The notes under the pieces: generated by a model
Told to the model about the DNA's origin: nothing
Database searches by the model: none
Seen by the model: the letters and a program-made list of their open reading frames with translations, nothing else
Position numbers and translations under genes: made by a program
From: Oscillospiraceae bacterium
Lineage (GTDB): Bacteria > Bacillota > Clostridia > Oscillospirales > CAG-272
Length of the DNA: 64,000 nucleotides
Assembly: GCA_015064725.1 (NCBI GenBank)
Contig: SVRQ01000002.1
Location: 78,753 to 142,752 of the forward strand
Direction: 5' to 3'
Shown: positions 26,615 through 36,902 of the stretch, piece after piece
Numbering within the stretch: the first letter of the stretch is position 1
Layout: every line of letters starts with the position of its first letter

Positions 26615-27688
26615 ATGGAAGAAAAACAACCCAAAAATGCAGTTTTGGCAAATTTTATTCACGATATACTGAAGCTGGAGTACAAAGCGTACGGCTTGCG
26701 GCAGTTGGCTCGTGACAGTGAGGCGGAAGCGGATAAGTTAAACGCAATCATCGAAAGGGATAACGAAAGTGCGGATGACGATTGGCTTGAGAATAGAAAA
26801 AAAATAAGCGAATTGGAAAGCTTAAAAAATAAAGACGGAACTTATCCCGAAGAATACTATGTGTATGAAGAAAATAAATTTTTCTCCATTCCAAGGCTTT
26901 TATGTATTTGGATATTTGCTTTATTTGCGAGTCTTCTGGTCGTTTACGGATTGGCAGAACTTTTAGTATCAGGGCTTGATGCTTCGATGGGCTCTATTAT
27001 TTTGTTGAGTATTTTATTGATGTTGATTGTACCGCCCTCTTTGACATTATTGATAAATTTGATATATGTTAAAATAAATCCTGTAGTCAAAAAGCCCGCA
27101 ACAAAAGAAACCAAAGGCAGTTTTAACGTGTTGCCTGATTTTGTTGGAATTGAAGCCGAATTAAAGAAAAGTATGGAGAAAATAGATGCAAATTTAAGCG
27201 TTACGGTCGCAAAAAAAGAAAATCAAATACAAAATTATTTGATGACAGCGAAAAATCTTAAAAATCAAGCTTTAGAGATAGATAAAATAATACAGAAAAT
27301 GCATAGCTTTAATGTTATTCCCACAGATTACAGGAATGTGGGGTGTCTTTCGGAACTTTATAAAATTTTCAAAAACAATTTGGCGGATAATATGCGTGAA
27401 GCCATTGCAATATATGAAACCAGAGTGTTCAGAGGAGAGGTTATAAAAAGTATAAAACGCATAGGCGATATGATCGACGATTTATCCGACGATCTATATG
27501 ATATTCGCAGGGATATTTCCAATATGGGAAATGAGATACGGCAAATGCGGAGATCGCAGGACAATAATGCGGCTATGCAATCGGAAATGCTTTCCGAAAT
27601 GCGCGCAACACGCTATGCAAATGATTCTGTTAATGAAAGCAACCGCATTTATGAATGGTATTTGAATTATAAATTTTGGAATGAATAA
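26615..27688 (+). CDS. Hypothetical membrane protein with two TM segments and coiled-coil C-terminus
   Basis: CGGAGG RBS; TM spans LLCIWIFALFASLLVVYGLAELLV and IILLSILLMLIVPPSLTLLINLIY; heptad-like DMIDDLSDDLYDIRRDISNMGNEIRQM. Confidence 0.8.
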   Translation: MEEKQPKNAVLANFIHDILKLEYKAYGLRQLARDSEAEADKLNAIIERDNESADDDWLENRKKISELESLKNKDGTYPEEYYVYEENKFFSIPRLLCIWIFALFASLLVVYGLAELLVSGLDASMGSIILLSILLMLIVPPSLTLLINLIYVKINPVVKKPATKETKGSFNVLPDFVGIEAELKKSMEKIDANLSVTVAKKENQIQNYLMTAKNLKNQALEIDKIIQKMHSFNVIPTDYRNVGCLSELYKIFKNNLADNMREAIAIYETRVFRGEVIKSIKRIGDMIDDLSDDLYDIRRDISNMGNEIRQMRRSQDNNAAMQSEMLSEMRATRYANDSVNESNRIYEWYLNYKFWNE

Positions 27689-27691
27689 ATT

Positions 27692-27724
27692 AAAAAACGG
27701 GCGAACTGCGGTTCGCCCGTTTTT
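27692..27724. terminator. Bidirectional terminator
   Basis: AAAAAACGGGCGAACtgcGGTTCGCCCGTTTTT. Confidence 0.85.
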
Positions 27725-27727
27725 GAT

Positions 27728-28540
27728 TCAAAGTTTATCTATATCTACTTTTTCTGCAAAAATTCCTTCGCTTTCGCCAAGGAAGATGCTTGCCGATGCC
27801 GCAAAGCCCGTTGGGTCATCGGAAACAAAGTAGCGTACCTCTCCCTTTTCGCGGGAGGAGGAAAGAAGCCCTTTTGCGTTAAATTCCGCCGCCATCGCCT
27901 TTGCCGCTTCCTTTGCGGGGTTTATGAGCGTAACGCCGGGAAGTGCTTTTGCAATATGCTCTTTTATTATTGGGAAGTGAGTGCAGCCCATAATGAGGGT
28001 GTCTATCTCGCCCTCGAACTCTGCAAGGTAACGCTCGCAGGCAAGGCGTGTTACCTCGTCACCGTCCGCCGTAAAGCCGTATTCCACAAGGGACACGAAA
28101 AGCGGGCAGGCTTTCTGCAAAACGACCGCATTCGGGTCTATCGCTTCTATCTTGCGCTTGAATATGCCCGAATTTACCGTGGCTTGTGTGCCGATAACGC
28201 CGATGCGCTTTGTTCGCGAGGCATTGTATGCGGCTTTTGCCGCGTCCTCTACAACGCCGAAAACGGGAACGTCCGTTATATCCCTTATGCACTCCAATGC
28301 GTTGGAGCTTACCGTGCCGCACGCGGCAAGGATCGCTTTTACGCCGTGAGAGAGAAGAAAACGTGCATCCTCTTTAGTATATTTGCGAATAGTTTCACGC
28401 GATTTTGTTCCGTAGGGGACTCTGCCTGTGTCACCGAAATATATGATGTTTTCGTTCGGCAGCAGGCGCGAAAGCTCGCGCACGGCGCAAAGTCCGCCAA
28501 GACCGCTGTCGAAAACGCCTATAGCGCTGTTTTGGGACAT
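27728..28540 (-). CDS. murI: Glutamate racemase
   Basis: IGVFDSGLGGLCAVREL, YFGDTGRVPYGTKS, AACGTVSSNAL, GCTHFPI. Confidence 0.96.
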   Translation of the reverse strand: MSQNSAIGVFDSGLGGLCAVRELSRLLPNENIIYFGDTGRVPYGTKSRETIRKYTKEDARFLLSHGVKAILAACGTVSSNALECIRDITDVPVFGVVEDAAKAAYNASRTKRIGVIGTQATVNSGIFKRKIEAIDPNAVVLQKACPLFVSLVEYGFTADGDEVTRLACERYLAEFEGEIDTLIMGCTHFPIIKEHIAKALPGVTLINPAKEAAKAMAAEFNAKGLLSSSREKGEVRYFVSDDPTGFAASASIFLGESEGIFAEKVDIDKL

Positions 28541-28612
28541 AAAAAGCTCCTTTATGTTTTTTTCTAATACAGGGAATTGCGGACGAGCAATGCTCGCCCA
28601 CCTAATAACAAC

Positions 28613-29467
28613 TTATTTATATTCGTTTTGATCGATTTTTATGAGTGCGCCGCGAACGTTTCCGCCGTAATCACGGAAGATTTCGCAGTAAAGACCTGCA
28701 TTTTCGCAAAGAGCGCGTATCGCTTCTTCTTGGTCGTATCCTATTTCAAAGATAATTATTCCGTCCGTATTTAATTTTGCGGGTAAAACCTCAATAAATC
28801 TTTTGTAAAAAACAAGGCCGTCCTCGCCTCCGTCAAGCGCGCCGAACGGCTCGCGGCGGACTTCTTCGGATAGAGCCGCTATATCCTTTGTCGGGATATA
28901 CGGCGGATTTGAAACGATAAGATCGTATTTTTCGCATTCTTTTGCAAAATCCTCGGAAAGTGCATCGCAGTATTCAAGCGTGACTTTATCGGAAAGGGAA
29001 AGGCGCACGGCATTTTTTTTTGCTATATCGAGAGCCTCTTCGGAAATATCGAGGGCGCGAACCTTTGCGTGCGAATTCGCGGCGATGGCGAGGGCAATGC
29101 AGCCGCTTCCCGTGCATATATCGAGAACGTTCGCGCGCTTTTCGCCCAAAAATTCAAGCGCACGTTCCACAATGACCTCCGTGTCCGCGCGCGGAGTAAG
29201 GCAAGCGGGGCTTACCAGAAAATTAAGGCTGAAAAAGTCCGTGTTCCCGAGTATATATGCAAGAGGCTCGCCGTTTTTGCGGCGAGCTACTGTATTTTCT
29301 GTTTCTTCCGTTTTGTCGGGGGCTTCTTCGTGGGAGATAAGCGTAAGCGTGCGCTTATCAAGCCCGAAGATATGGCAAACGATCTTTTCGGCTTCATAGG
29401 AAGCATACTCCCCGCAAACGGGGAGCAAGGCTTCTTTTATATGCTTTTTGATTTGAAAATACGTCAT
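28613..29467 (-). CDS. prmC: Release factor glutamine methyltransferase
   Basis: DICTGSGCIALAIA and SNPPYIPTKD motifs; start assigned to MTYFQIKKH at 29467. Confidence 0.94.
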   Translation of the reverse strand: MTYFQIKKHIKEALLPVCGEYASYEAEKIVCHIFGLDKRTLTLISHEEAPDKTEETENTVARRKNGEPLAYILGNTDFFSLNFLVSPACLTPRADTEVIVERALEFLGEKRANVLDICTGSGCIALAIAANSHAKVRALDISEEALDIAKKNAVRLSLSDKVTLEYCDALSEDFAKECEKYDLIVSNPPYIPTKDIAALSEEVRREPFGALDGGEDGLVFYKRFIEVLPAKLNTDGIIIFEIGYDQEEAIRALCENAGLYCEIFRDYGGNVRGALIKIDQNEYK

Positions 29468-29468
29468 T

Positions 29469-30491
29469 TTACTCTGTAGCGTCCGTGTTGTTTTCGCCGT
29501 CTTTGCCGTCTTCTTCTGTGCAGGCTCCCGTTTCTTCCGGAGGAAATTCATCGGGAAGGGCCGCTTTGAGCGACATTATCGCACATTCTATCTGCTCTTC
29601 ATCGGGCTCCTTTGTTGTGATGCGCTGCATCCAAAGACCGGGCGCGGAGAGAGCGCGGATGAGGAAATTATCGTGCTTGCCTGCGTACATAAGAAATTCA
29701 TATCCGACACCCATAACGATGGGCATAAGAAGTATCTTTATGGCAACGCGCAAAAGCTTGTTTTCCCAGGTTATGAAAAGACCTACGACTATTGTAAGCA
29801 GTATCATAACGAACATAAAGCTTGTGCCGCAACGGGGGTGGAAACGGGAGTGCTTTTTTACGTTTTCGACCGTAAGCTCCTCTCCTGCTTCGTAGCAGAA
29901 GATTGATTTATGCTCCGCACCGTGGAACTCGAACGTTCTGCGTATATCCTTCATAAGGGAAACGAGGAGCATATAGCCAACGAATATGGCAACCTTGAAT
30001 CCGCCCTCGATAACGCTTTTCCAAAGACCGAGGTCGCCCGTAAAGCGTTCTATAAGCCCCGTGAAGAACGTGGGCAGGAACATAAAGAGGAAGAGAGCAA
30101 GTGCGATACCGAGCACCATTGCAACGAGCATAATAAAATCCATAACGCTCTTGCCGAAGTGCTTTTTGAGCCATTTTTCAAATTTGGTTTCTTCCATCTC
30201 CTCGTCTATGCCGAGCATTTCCGCGGAATCGTTGAGCGTGCTGAAGGAGAGCTTCATCATCTCTATAAAGTTCACAACGCCGCGCACGATGGGAAGATTG
30301 AAAAATTTATTCTTTTTTCTGATGGAAACAAATTTGGAAATTTTCGTTTCCTTGGTGCCGTCGTCTTTACGCACGGTGAGGGCGACTCTTTCGCCGCTTT
30401 TCATCATAACGCCCTCCAGCACCGCTTGACCGCCGACCTTGCCTCGGCGTTCGGGTATGTAACAGCATTTCTGCTTTTTATCTTTACTCAT
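29469..30491 (-). CDS. DUF1385 domain-containing membrane protein
   Basis: GGQAVLEGVMMKSGERVALTVR and EFHGAEHKSIFCYEAGEELTVENVKKHSRFHPRCGTSF. Confidence 0.93.
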   Translation of the reverse strand: MSKDKKQKCCYIPERRGKVGGQAVLEGVMMKSGERVALTVRKDDGTKETKISKFVSIRKKNKFFNLPIVRGVVNFIEMMKLSFSTLNDSAEMLGIDEEMEETKFEKWLKKHFGKSVMDFIMLVAMVLGIALALFLFMFLPTFFTGLIERFTGDLGLWKSVIEGGFKVAIFVGYMLLVSLMKDIRRTFEFHGAEHKSIFCYEAGEELTVENVKKHSRFHPRCGTSFMFVMILLTIVVGLFITWENKLLRVAIKILLMPIVMGVGYEFLMYAGKHDNFLIRALSAPGLWMQRITTKEPDEEQIECAIMSLKAALPDEFPPEETGACTEEDGKDGENNTDATE

Positions 30492-30616
30492 TGTAAAAGC
30501 CTTTCTTGGGTTAAAATATTATAACAAAGATATTATACAACATAATTGTTAATAAATAAAGTGAAAAAAAGAAAAAAGCCGTCAAATTCGGCGGCTTTTT
30601 TTCGTTTTTGTTTAAA

Positions 30617-30865
30617 TTAGAGAGAGCAAACGATGTAAGCAGCGATAGCAACAACAGCGAAAACTGCGCAAGCGATCGTTGTATAGCGAGAAAGCTTCTT
30701 CTCTTTTGTCTGACCCTGGTTTTTGCCGAAGTAGGAATCGCCGGTCGTACCGCCGATAGCACCGGAAAGACCGTGCTTCTTGGAGTTCTGGAAAAGAACG
30801 AGAACAATGAGCAATACGGAAACGAGCATAAGAACGCTGCCGAGAACATAAGCAAGGACTGTCAT
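30617..30865 (-). CDS. secG: Preprotein translocase subunit SecG
   Basis: LIVLVLFQNSKKHGLSGAIGGTTGDSYFGKNQG. Confidence 0.93.
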   Translation of the reverse strand: MTVLAYVLGSVLMLVSVLLIVLVLFQNSKKHGLSGAIGGTTGDSYFGKNQGQTKEKKLSRYTTIACAVFAVVAIAAYIVCSL

Positions 30866-31045
30866 CTTAATAAAACCTCCGATTTGGCAGGGACAACCCG
30901 CCGAAATTTTTTCGTTAGAGCAAGGCGCAAAGCACCCCTATAAACACTTGTATTTAATCATACCACAACAAAAACAAAAATGCAAGTGTTTTTTTGAAAC
31001 TTAAATAAAAATGTCTTAAATTTATATCTATTTTCCAAAAAAATA

Positions 31046-31074
31046 TTGACAAATCTATATATATGTGATAAAAT
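31046..31074 (+). promoter_or_regulatory. Sigma70-type promoter for rpsF-ssb-rpsR
   Basis: TTGACA (31046) - 17 nt - TAAAAT (31069). Confidence 0.7.
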
Positions 31075-31167
31075 ATCAATTCGGAAAAGTGCCGAAACGG
31101 CAACTTTCTCCTTGCTGCGAAAAATCAAAGTGTTCGCGGCCTTATGTCCAAAAGGAGGTGTACTTAA

Positions 31168-31461
31168 ATGGAAAACATCAAAGCATCCTATGAAACAATG
31201 TTCATCGTTGATATGACAAAGGGTGAAGAAGCAGTTGCAGCTGTTGTTGCTAAGTTCAAAGCTCTTATCGAAGCTAACGGTGAAGTTGAATCTTTCAACG
31301 AATGGGGCAAACGCAAGCTCGCATACCCCATCAATGATCTTACGGAAGGCTATTATGTTCTCGTAAACTACAAGGCTGAAACAAGCTTTGTTGCTGAACT
31401 TGAACGTAACTTCAACATTTCCGAAGATATTATGCGCTCCATGACAATCAGCGTAGCGTAA
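31168..31461 (+). CDS. rpsF: 30S ribosomal protein S6
   Basis: YETMFIVDMTK...EWGKRKLAYPINDLTEGYYVLVNYKAE. Confidence 0.96.
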   Translation: MENIKASYETMFIVDMTKGEEAVAAVVAKFKALIEANGEVESFNEWGKRKLAYPINDLTEGYYVLVNYKAETSFVAELERNFNISEDIMRSMTISVA

Positions 31462-31484
31462 TTTTACAAAGGAGAGAACAAGAA

Positions 31485-31916
31485 ATGGCAAGTCTTAACA
31501 AGGTAATTCTTATCGGACACCTTACAGCGGATCCCGAGCTCAAGCAGACTCCCTCCGGTGTAAGCGTTACATCCTTTTCTATCGGCGTTACCCGCAGATT
31601 TACAAGAGCGGGCGAGCAGGCGCAGAGCGACTTTATCAATATCGTTGCGTGGAGAAATACCGCTGAATTTATTACTAAATATTTCAGAAAAGGCAATGCT
31701 ATCTGCATTTGCGGTTCCCTCCAGACAAGAACTTGGACTGCAAACGACGGTTCCAAGCGCTATGCAACGGAAGTCGTGGCTGACGAAGCTACTTTCGTTG
31801 AAAAGAAGAGCGAAAGCTCTCGCGGAGACGATTTTCAGGCTCCCGCATTTTCTTCCGATATGGGAAGCGCTCCCAAGTTTGAAGAGGTTGCGGCAGACGA
31901 TGATCTCCCGTTCTGA
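31485..31916 (+). CDS. ssb: Single-stranded DNA-binding protein
   Basis: LNKVILIGHLTADPELKQTPSG, acidic C-terminal tip DDDLPF. Confidence 0.97.
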   Translation: MASLNKVILIGHLTADPELKQTPSGVSVTSFSIGVTRRFTRAGEQAQSDFINIVAWRNTAEFITKYFRKGNAICICGSLQTRTWTANDGSKRYATEVVADEATFVEKKSESSRGDDFQAPAFSSDMGSAPKFEEVAADDDLPF

Positions 31917-31964
31917 TGCCGTTCGTATTTAACGGCGAAAAAATAATATAGGAGGTTTTTTACA

Positions 31965-32216
31965 ATGGAAAATAGAGAACAGAGACCCGCAAGAGGCGGC
32001 AATATGCACAGAAGAAAAAAAGTTTGTGTGTTCTGCGCTGAAAAAGCAACTGCTATCGACTACAAGGACGTAGCAAAGCTCCACAAATTCATTTCCGAAC
32101 GTTCCAAGATTCTTCCCAGAAGAGTTACAGGTACTTGTGCTGCACACCAGCGTGCGCTTACAGAAGCTATCAAACGTGCTCGCCACGTAGCGCTTCTTCC
32201 TTTCGTTACAGACTAA
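31965..32216 (+). CDS. rpsR: 30S ribosomal protein S18
   Basis: [51 protein letters not shown]. Confidence 0.97.
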   Translation: MENREQRPARGGNMHRRKKVCVFCAEKATAIDYKDVAKLHKFISERSKILPRRVTGTCAAHQRALTEAIKRARHVALLPFVTD

Positions 32217-32231
32217 TTTATTCTGTATATA

Positions 32232-32265
32232 CAAAACAGCAGACCGTATGGTCTGCTGTTTTTTC
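32232..32265 (+). terminator. Rho-independent terminator
   Basis: AAAACAGCAGACCgtatGGTCTGCTGTTTTTT. Confidence 0.85.
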
Positions 32266-32350
32266 GTGTTGCAAAGCTAAAGAAGGTATGATATAATTAT
32301 AAAAAGTTTTTGCCTTTATCAAATGAACGGTAGCATAAATCGGAGGAAAT

Positions 32351-34171
32351 ATGCAGATACACGAAATAAAAACAAAGAGCTTCCTTTTTAAGATCGATGC
32401 GGAAAACATCAAATATACGGTAGTTTTGAATTCTGGCGCGGTCTGGACTGTAACAAAAAGACCGTACGTCCGCTTTGCTTCCGGCAAAGTGGCGGAATTT
32501 CCTTCCCCTAAAGAAATAAAAATTACGTCAACGGGCACTTTTGACGGTGTAAGAGCGTATTACGAGCTGACGGATGAAGAAATATCCATAATGACACATA
32601 CTTATGTGGACAGAACAACGCAGGATATTGTTTTCGAGCTGCGTGTGGACGGGGACAAAAAAGGAGATATCGAGGTAGTTTCCTATCCTGCGCCTTTTGA
32701 TTTCGGAGCAAAGGAGGGGGAAGGGTACACTGTACTTCCGCGAATGCAGGGAACTCTTGTGCCGGCGGGAACGGCAATAAACGTTCCGATAGGAGATATC
32801 TTCGGAAGAGATGCATATATGCCTTTTTATGGGCAAGTGAGAAATAATTCGGGTTATACCGCTATTTTCGCAACACCGTATGATGCCAAATACAAATTCC
32901 GCGATGACAGGGTCGTTCCCTTGTTCCGTCCCTCTATGGGAAGGATGTCATATATAAGAAAGATGATCTTTCGTTTTTGCGAACAGTGCGATTATAACGT
33001 TATAGCAAAATGCTACAGAGCCTATGTAAAAGAAAACGGAAGATTGATAACGCTTAAAGAAAAAATATGCAAAAACCCCAACGTGGCGTCACTGTTCGGC
33101 TGCCCGATAATACATACGAGCATATCCACGCACAGACAGCCTACGTCCGACAGCTATAACCGTGAACATCCGGAAAAAAACGATTATTTCTTTTCGTTTG
33201 CCCAAAGGGAAGAAGAGCTGAAGGCTCTGAAGGCAAAGGGTCTTGACAAAGCATATACGCATTTTGACGGATGGGGCGTAAGAGGATATGACAATCTTCA
33301 CCCATCCCCGTTCCCTCCGAGCGAGGAAGCCGGCGGAACGGAAGGTATGCGAAAGCTTTGCAATACCGTAAGAGAGATGGGATATATTTTCGGAGTTCAC
33401 GATCAGTACAGGGATTATTATCTCGATTGCCCCGATTTTTCATATGATGAAGCAACTCTTAAGCTTAACGGTTCATATCCGTACAAAACTATGTGGCAGG
33501 GCGGCGCACATTCGTATCTTTGCTCCGAAAGGGCCGTGGATTACGTAAGAAGAAATTATGCGGAGTTTGAACGTCTTGGCATAAAGATAGATTCTGCGTA
33601 TCTGGACGTGTTTTCGCTGGCTGACTTGGATGAGTGCTATTCTCCCGACCACCCAACGACAAGAGAGCAATGCGCCGTAAACAGAATGCGCTGCTTCGAT
33701 ATATTGACGGACAAGGGGATCATCCCTTCCTCCGAAGAAATAATAGATTGCGTGCTTCCTTCGCAGGTGCTTTGCCACCACGCTCCGTTCTATACGGCGG
33801 ACATAGGCAGCAACGCTTCGCAAGCAAGCGGCATACCGATACCTCTTTTGAATCTCGTTTATCACGATTGCGTTGTTATTCCTTGGATAGGCTTGAAAGG
33901 GGAGCGCGGCGGCTCCGGTATCCCCAAAAACGACAGCGCGTATTCTTATGCGATACTTAACGCAGATCCTGTATATTGCCCCATAGATGCAACAGAGGAA
34001 CAAATAAAAGAGATAAAATTTGCCTGCGAATTATCGGAAAGGCTTGCTCTGTGTGAAATGGTAAAGCACGAATTTATCTCCGATGATCTGAGAAGGCAAA
34101 GAACGACCTTTTCCGACGGAACTGTGATAGAGGTAGATCTTGACAAGGATGAATACGTTATCAACCCATAA
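32351..34171 (+). CDS. TIM-barrel glycoside-hydrolase-like protein (DUF5696-type)
   Basis: DKAYTHFDGWGVRGYDNLHP, GYIFGVHDQYRDYYLD, KIDSAYLDVFSLADLDECY architecture; precise family not verified. Confidence 0.5.
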   Translation: MQIHEIKTKSFLFKIDAENIKYTVVLNSGAVWTVTKRPYVRFASGKVAEFPSPKEIKITSTGTFDGVRAYYELTDEEISIMTHTYVDRTTQDIVFELRVDGDKKGDIEVVSYPAPFDFGAKEGEGYTVLPRMQGTLVPAGTAINVPIGDIFGRDAYMPFYGQVRNNSGYTAIFATPYDAKYKFRDDRVVPLFRPSMGRMSYIRKMIFRFCEQCDYNVIAKCYRAYVKENGRLITLKEKICKNPNVASLFGCPIIHTSISTHRQPTSDSYNREHPEKNDYFFSFAQREEELKALKAKGLDKAYTHFDGWGVRGYDNLHPSPFPPSEEAGGTEGMRKLCNTVREMGYIFGVHDQYRDYYLDCPDFSYDEATLKLNGSYPYKTMWQGGAHSYLCSERAVDYVRRNYAEFERLGIKIDSAYLDVFSLADLDECYSPDHPTTREQCAVNRMRCFDILTDKGIIPSSEEIIDCVLPSQVLCHHAPFYTADIGSNASQASGIPIPLLNLVYHDCVVIPWIGLKGERGGSGIPKNDSAYSYAILNADPVYCPIDATEEQIKEIKFACELSERLALCEMVKHEFISDDLRRQRTTFSDGTVIEVDLDKDEYVINP

Positions 34172-34290
34172 GGTCTACAAATAAGATCGTTTGTTTGTAC
34201 TCCGAAAATAATGCTTAAAAAGGTGAGAAAACAAGACACTTTTTCCGACTAAACCATAAAATGATATATAGTTTAGGAAAGGTGTCTATT

Positions 34291-34914
34291 ATGAAAAAAT
34301 ATATTTTTTTATCCGCTGTTTTATCTTTTTGCATTTTGCTTTGCTCGTGCGCGGGCGCGCCCGACGAGGGGCAGACAACCGTACTTTTCGATGCGGCAAC
34401 GACCGCGCCGATCACGGTGATCACATCAACAACGGTCAAGACAACTGCCGCCGTAACTACCGGGACGGCGGACTTTACCACTACTACAGCGCAAATATGC
34501 TATTTTGAAGACCCTGCAAACAGGAAAGCCAAGAACGCCTATGTCAACGTGCTTCTTGACGGCGAGAGAATAGAGCCGTGGAACTCTCTTTTGTATTCAC
34601 GCTATGACGGCATCGTTGCGGACGGATATATAATGTTTATGGATCCGCCGTATAACGAATTTCCCGAATATGAGCTAAAAAAAGATTTGAAAATAACCAT
34701 AGACGGGGTGGATAAACCGTCTGTTACAGTACGGGATGCCGTAACGCACGGCATAATCGGTACTGTCGATACGGAAAACGCCGCTGAAAATATAAAAGCT
34801 CAATTCGGCGCTGGCAGATATATCATCGTTTTCGATGCTAAAAATTTCGGCACGGGAATATATGCAGAGGATTGCATCGTATATTCACACTATTTCTTTG
34901 TAACGGTTAGCTGA
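34291..34914 (+). CDS. Lipoprotein with Thr-rich linker
   Basis: Lipobox LLCSC; TTTAPITVITSTTVKTTAAVTTGTADFTTTT linker. Confidence 0.6.
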   Translation: MKKYIFLSAVLSFCILLCSCAGAPDEGQTTVLFDAATTAPITVITSTTVKTTAAVTTGTADFTTTTAQICYFEDPANRKAKNAYVNVLLDGERIEPWNSLLYSRYDGIVADGYIMFMDPPYNEFPEYELKKDLKITIDGVDKPSVTVRDAVTHGIIGTVDTENAAENIKAQFGAGRYIIVFDAKNFGTGIYAEDCIVYSHYFFVTVS

Positions 34915-34916
34915 AT

Positions 34917-35423
34917 TTATATAACTTCCGCTTCCTTTTCAAAACCGTGGATAAATCCTGCGGAATCTGCGGAGCAGACGTCTCCGCCGACTATCTTGTT
35001 GCGGTAAACGAGCAAGTTGACGTACACAACGCCCTCATAATCCTCGTAATTTGTCACCTCATATGTATAGCGCACAACATCCTTGCCCTTGTATTTTGCA
35101 AGGTTGAGCCCTTGCTCCTTTTGAATATCGTTATAGCCAACGTAAACGCTGTCAAATTCCGAGGGGATAGTCACTTCTATCTCTTCTATGGGCGTTTGGT
35201 TTACGTTCCAACCGAACTGAGCGATAAAATCTATCCTGTCGCTGTTGGAATATACGTTTTGGTAATTCACGCTGTTTTTTGCGTTTGCACTTTCATATTT
35301 CGGCACGAAAATGACGAGCGCGGCAACTATAAGCACGGAGCATAGCGTGATGGCTGTAAATTTTATTGTGTTTGAGCGTAAAGTGGTTATAAACATAAAA
35401 AACCTCCGAAATAAAATTCTCAT
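34917..35423 (-). CDS. Hypothetical secreted/membrane-anchored protein
   Basis: N-terminal TM; ORF with reasonable RBS. Confidence 0.6.
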   Translation of the reverse strand: MRILFRRFFMFITTLRSNTIKFTAITLCSVLIVAALVIFVPKYESANAKNSVNYQNVYSNSDRIDFIAQFGWNVNQTPIEEIEVTIPSEFDSVYVGYNDIQKEQGLNLAKYKGKDVVRYTYEVTNYEDYEGVVYVNLLVYRNKIVGGDVCSADSAGFIHGFEKEAEVI

Positions 35424-35464
35424 TTGAATTTTATTCGGGGGTCTTTGCTTTTATTACAGCAGAA

Positions 35465-36064
35465 TTATTCTTTTTCCGGCTTTTCTTCTTTTTTCTTTTC
35501 GGCTTTCTCTTTCTCCTTCTCCTTCTCATCCGTTTCTTTTTTGCCGAAAGCGGAGTAGGCGAAGTTTGCAATTATCTTTTCCGTGCCGGAGCGTACCGCG
35601 TTTTCTATCGTTATGGCGCAGAGCATCTCCTCCGTTTTTTCTTCTTTTTCAAAAGCTTCGGAAATATCGTGCGAAAGGGAAGAAAGGCGCGTTTCAAACA
35701 TTGCGGAAAAATCGTCCAGCATCCTTTCTATGCCGAAAAGCTTTTCGCTTCGCTCCATAATATCAGCAATGGCAGAGATCTCCATAACGGGCTTGAGAAT
35801 ACATATGACGAGCAGCTTGGCAAGATGCTCGCGGCTGTACTTTTTCTTAACGGGAGGGGGGAGTATGCGGTTTTTAACATAGTTGTTTATCATAGACGGT
35901 GTTAGAACGGGGTCATCCGATACCGCCATAACGCTCAGATATTTATCGGTCACGGAAATTACCTGGTCCATATACAGATCTATTTCGGGCAGGTCCTTCC
36001 AACGGGGCATATGAAAGTTGTTGAATGTATTTATTTTATCCAAAAATATTTTTTCGTTTTCCAT
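35465..36064 (-). CDS. DUF1836 domain-containing protein
   Basis: LTPSMINNYVKNRILPPPVKKKYSREHLAKLLVICILKPVMEISAI MerR-like signature. Confidence 0.85.
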   Translation of the reverse strand: MENEKIFLDKINTFNNFHMPRWKDLPEIDLYMDQVISVTDKYLSVMAVSDDPVLTPSMINNYVKNRILPPPVKKKYSREHLAKLLVICILKPVMEISAIADIMERSEKLFGIERMLDDFSAMFETRLSSLSHDISEAFEKEEKTEEMLCAITIENAVRSGTEKIIANFAYSAFGKKETDEKEKEKEKAEKKKEEKPEKE

Positions 36065-36217
36065 AAAGACAGCTCCTTGAATTTGAGATAAGACCGTTCT
36101 GATCTATTTTAACATATATTTTTTATGAAATCAATAATAAAGTGATATTTTTGGGCAGAAAATATCACTTGACATAATTGCAAAAAACTTGTATAATAGT
36201 TTTGAAAACGAGATGCG

Positions 36218-36733
36218 CTATTGCGCGAATGAAATTATATTCGCTTCTGTTCCGCGGCAGATTATTTTAAGCGGACAGCGGGAGCCTGCGTCTATATACA
36301 TAACGGTATCCTCGTTTTCATTCCGGCAGACGTAAACGGCAACTCCGCCGAGAGCTTCCTTGTTTATCTTCCAAGTGCCGGATACGGGTATCCTGAAAAG
36401 AGAGGAAAGCTTTGAGATGCTCAGAAGATCTTCCCCTGCATCGATCGGCACGGTGAGAGTACCTGCTTTTACGGAAATTTTGCCGTCATTTACGATGAAG
36501 ACGAAGTTTGCAAGGTTCTTTGGCTCGTTGAACGAAAAATAAACGGCGCTGCCTTGCTTGCTTACCTCGGCTTTGTATTTTACACCGTCCAGCGTGATGT
36601 ACGCGGCGGCTTTGAAATCCTTGTTTTGATAATCCGTGAGCTTTTCCATATTCGTTCCCGCAGAGCATGAGGAAAGCCCGAAAAATCCAAATAATATCAT
36701 TATAAGGCACAGCATACGCTTCAAATTTGCCAC
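36218..36733 (-). CDS. Hypothetical lipoprotein
   Basis: Signal peptide with lipobox GLSSC. Confidence 0.65.
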   Translation of the reverse strand: MANLKRMLCLIMILFGFFGLSSCSAGTNMEKLTDYQNKDFKAAAYITLDGVKYKAEVSKQGSAVYFSFNEPKNLANFVFIVNDGKISVKAGTLTVPIDAGEDLLSISKLSSLFRIPVSGTWKINKEALGGVAVYVCRNENEDTVMYIDAGSRCPLKIICRGTEANIISFAQ

Positions 36734-36902
36734 CTCCGAAAAAATGATATTTAATTATATTACGTGAAAATACGTTTTATGAATTGTTAAGCTTTTATGA
36801 AGCTTGTTGTAAAATTTGCATATCTATGATAAAATATATAAAAACGGAATGAATAGCTAAAGAATATATTGGTAAACATAAAATAAAAAAGGAGATGATA
36901 TT

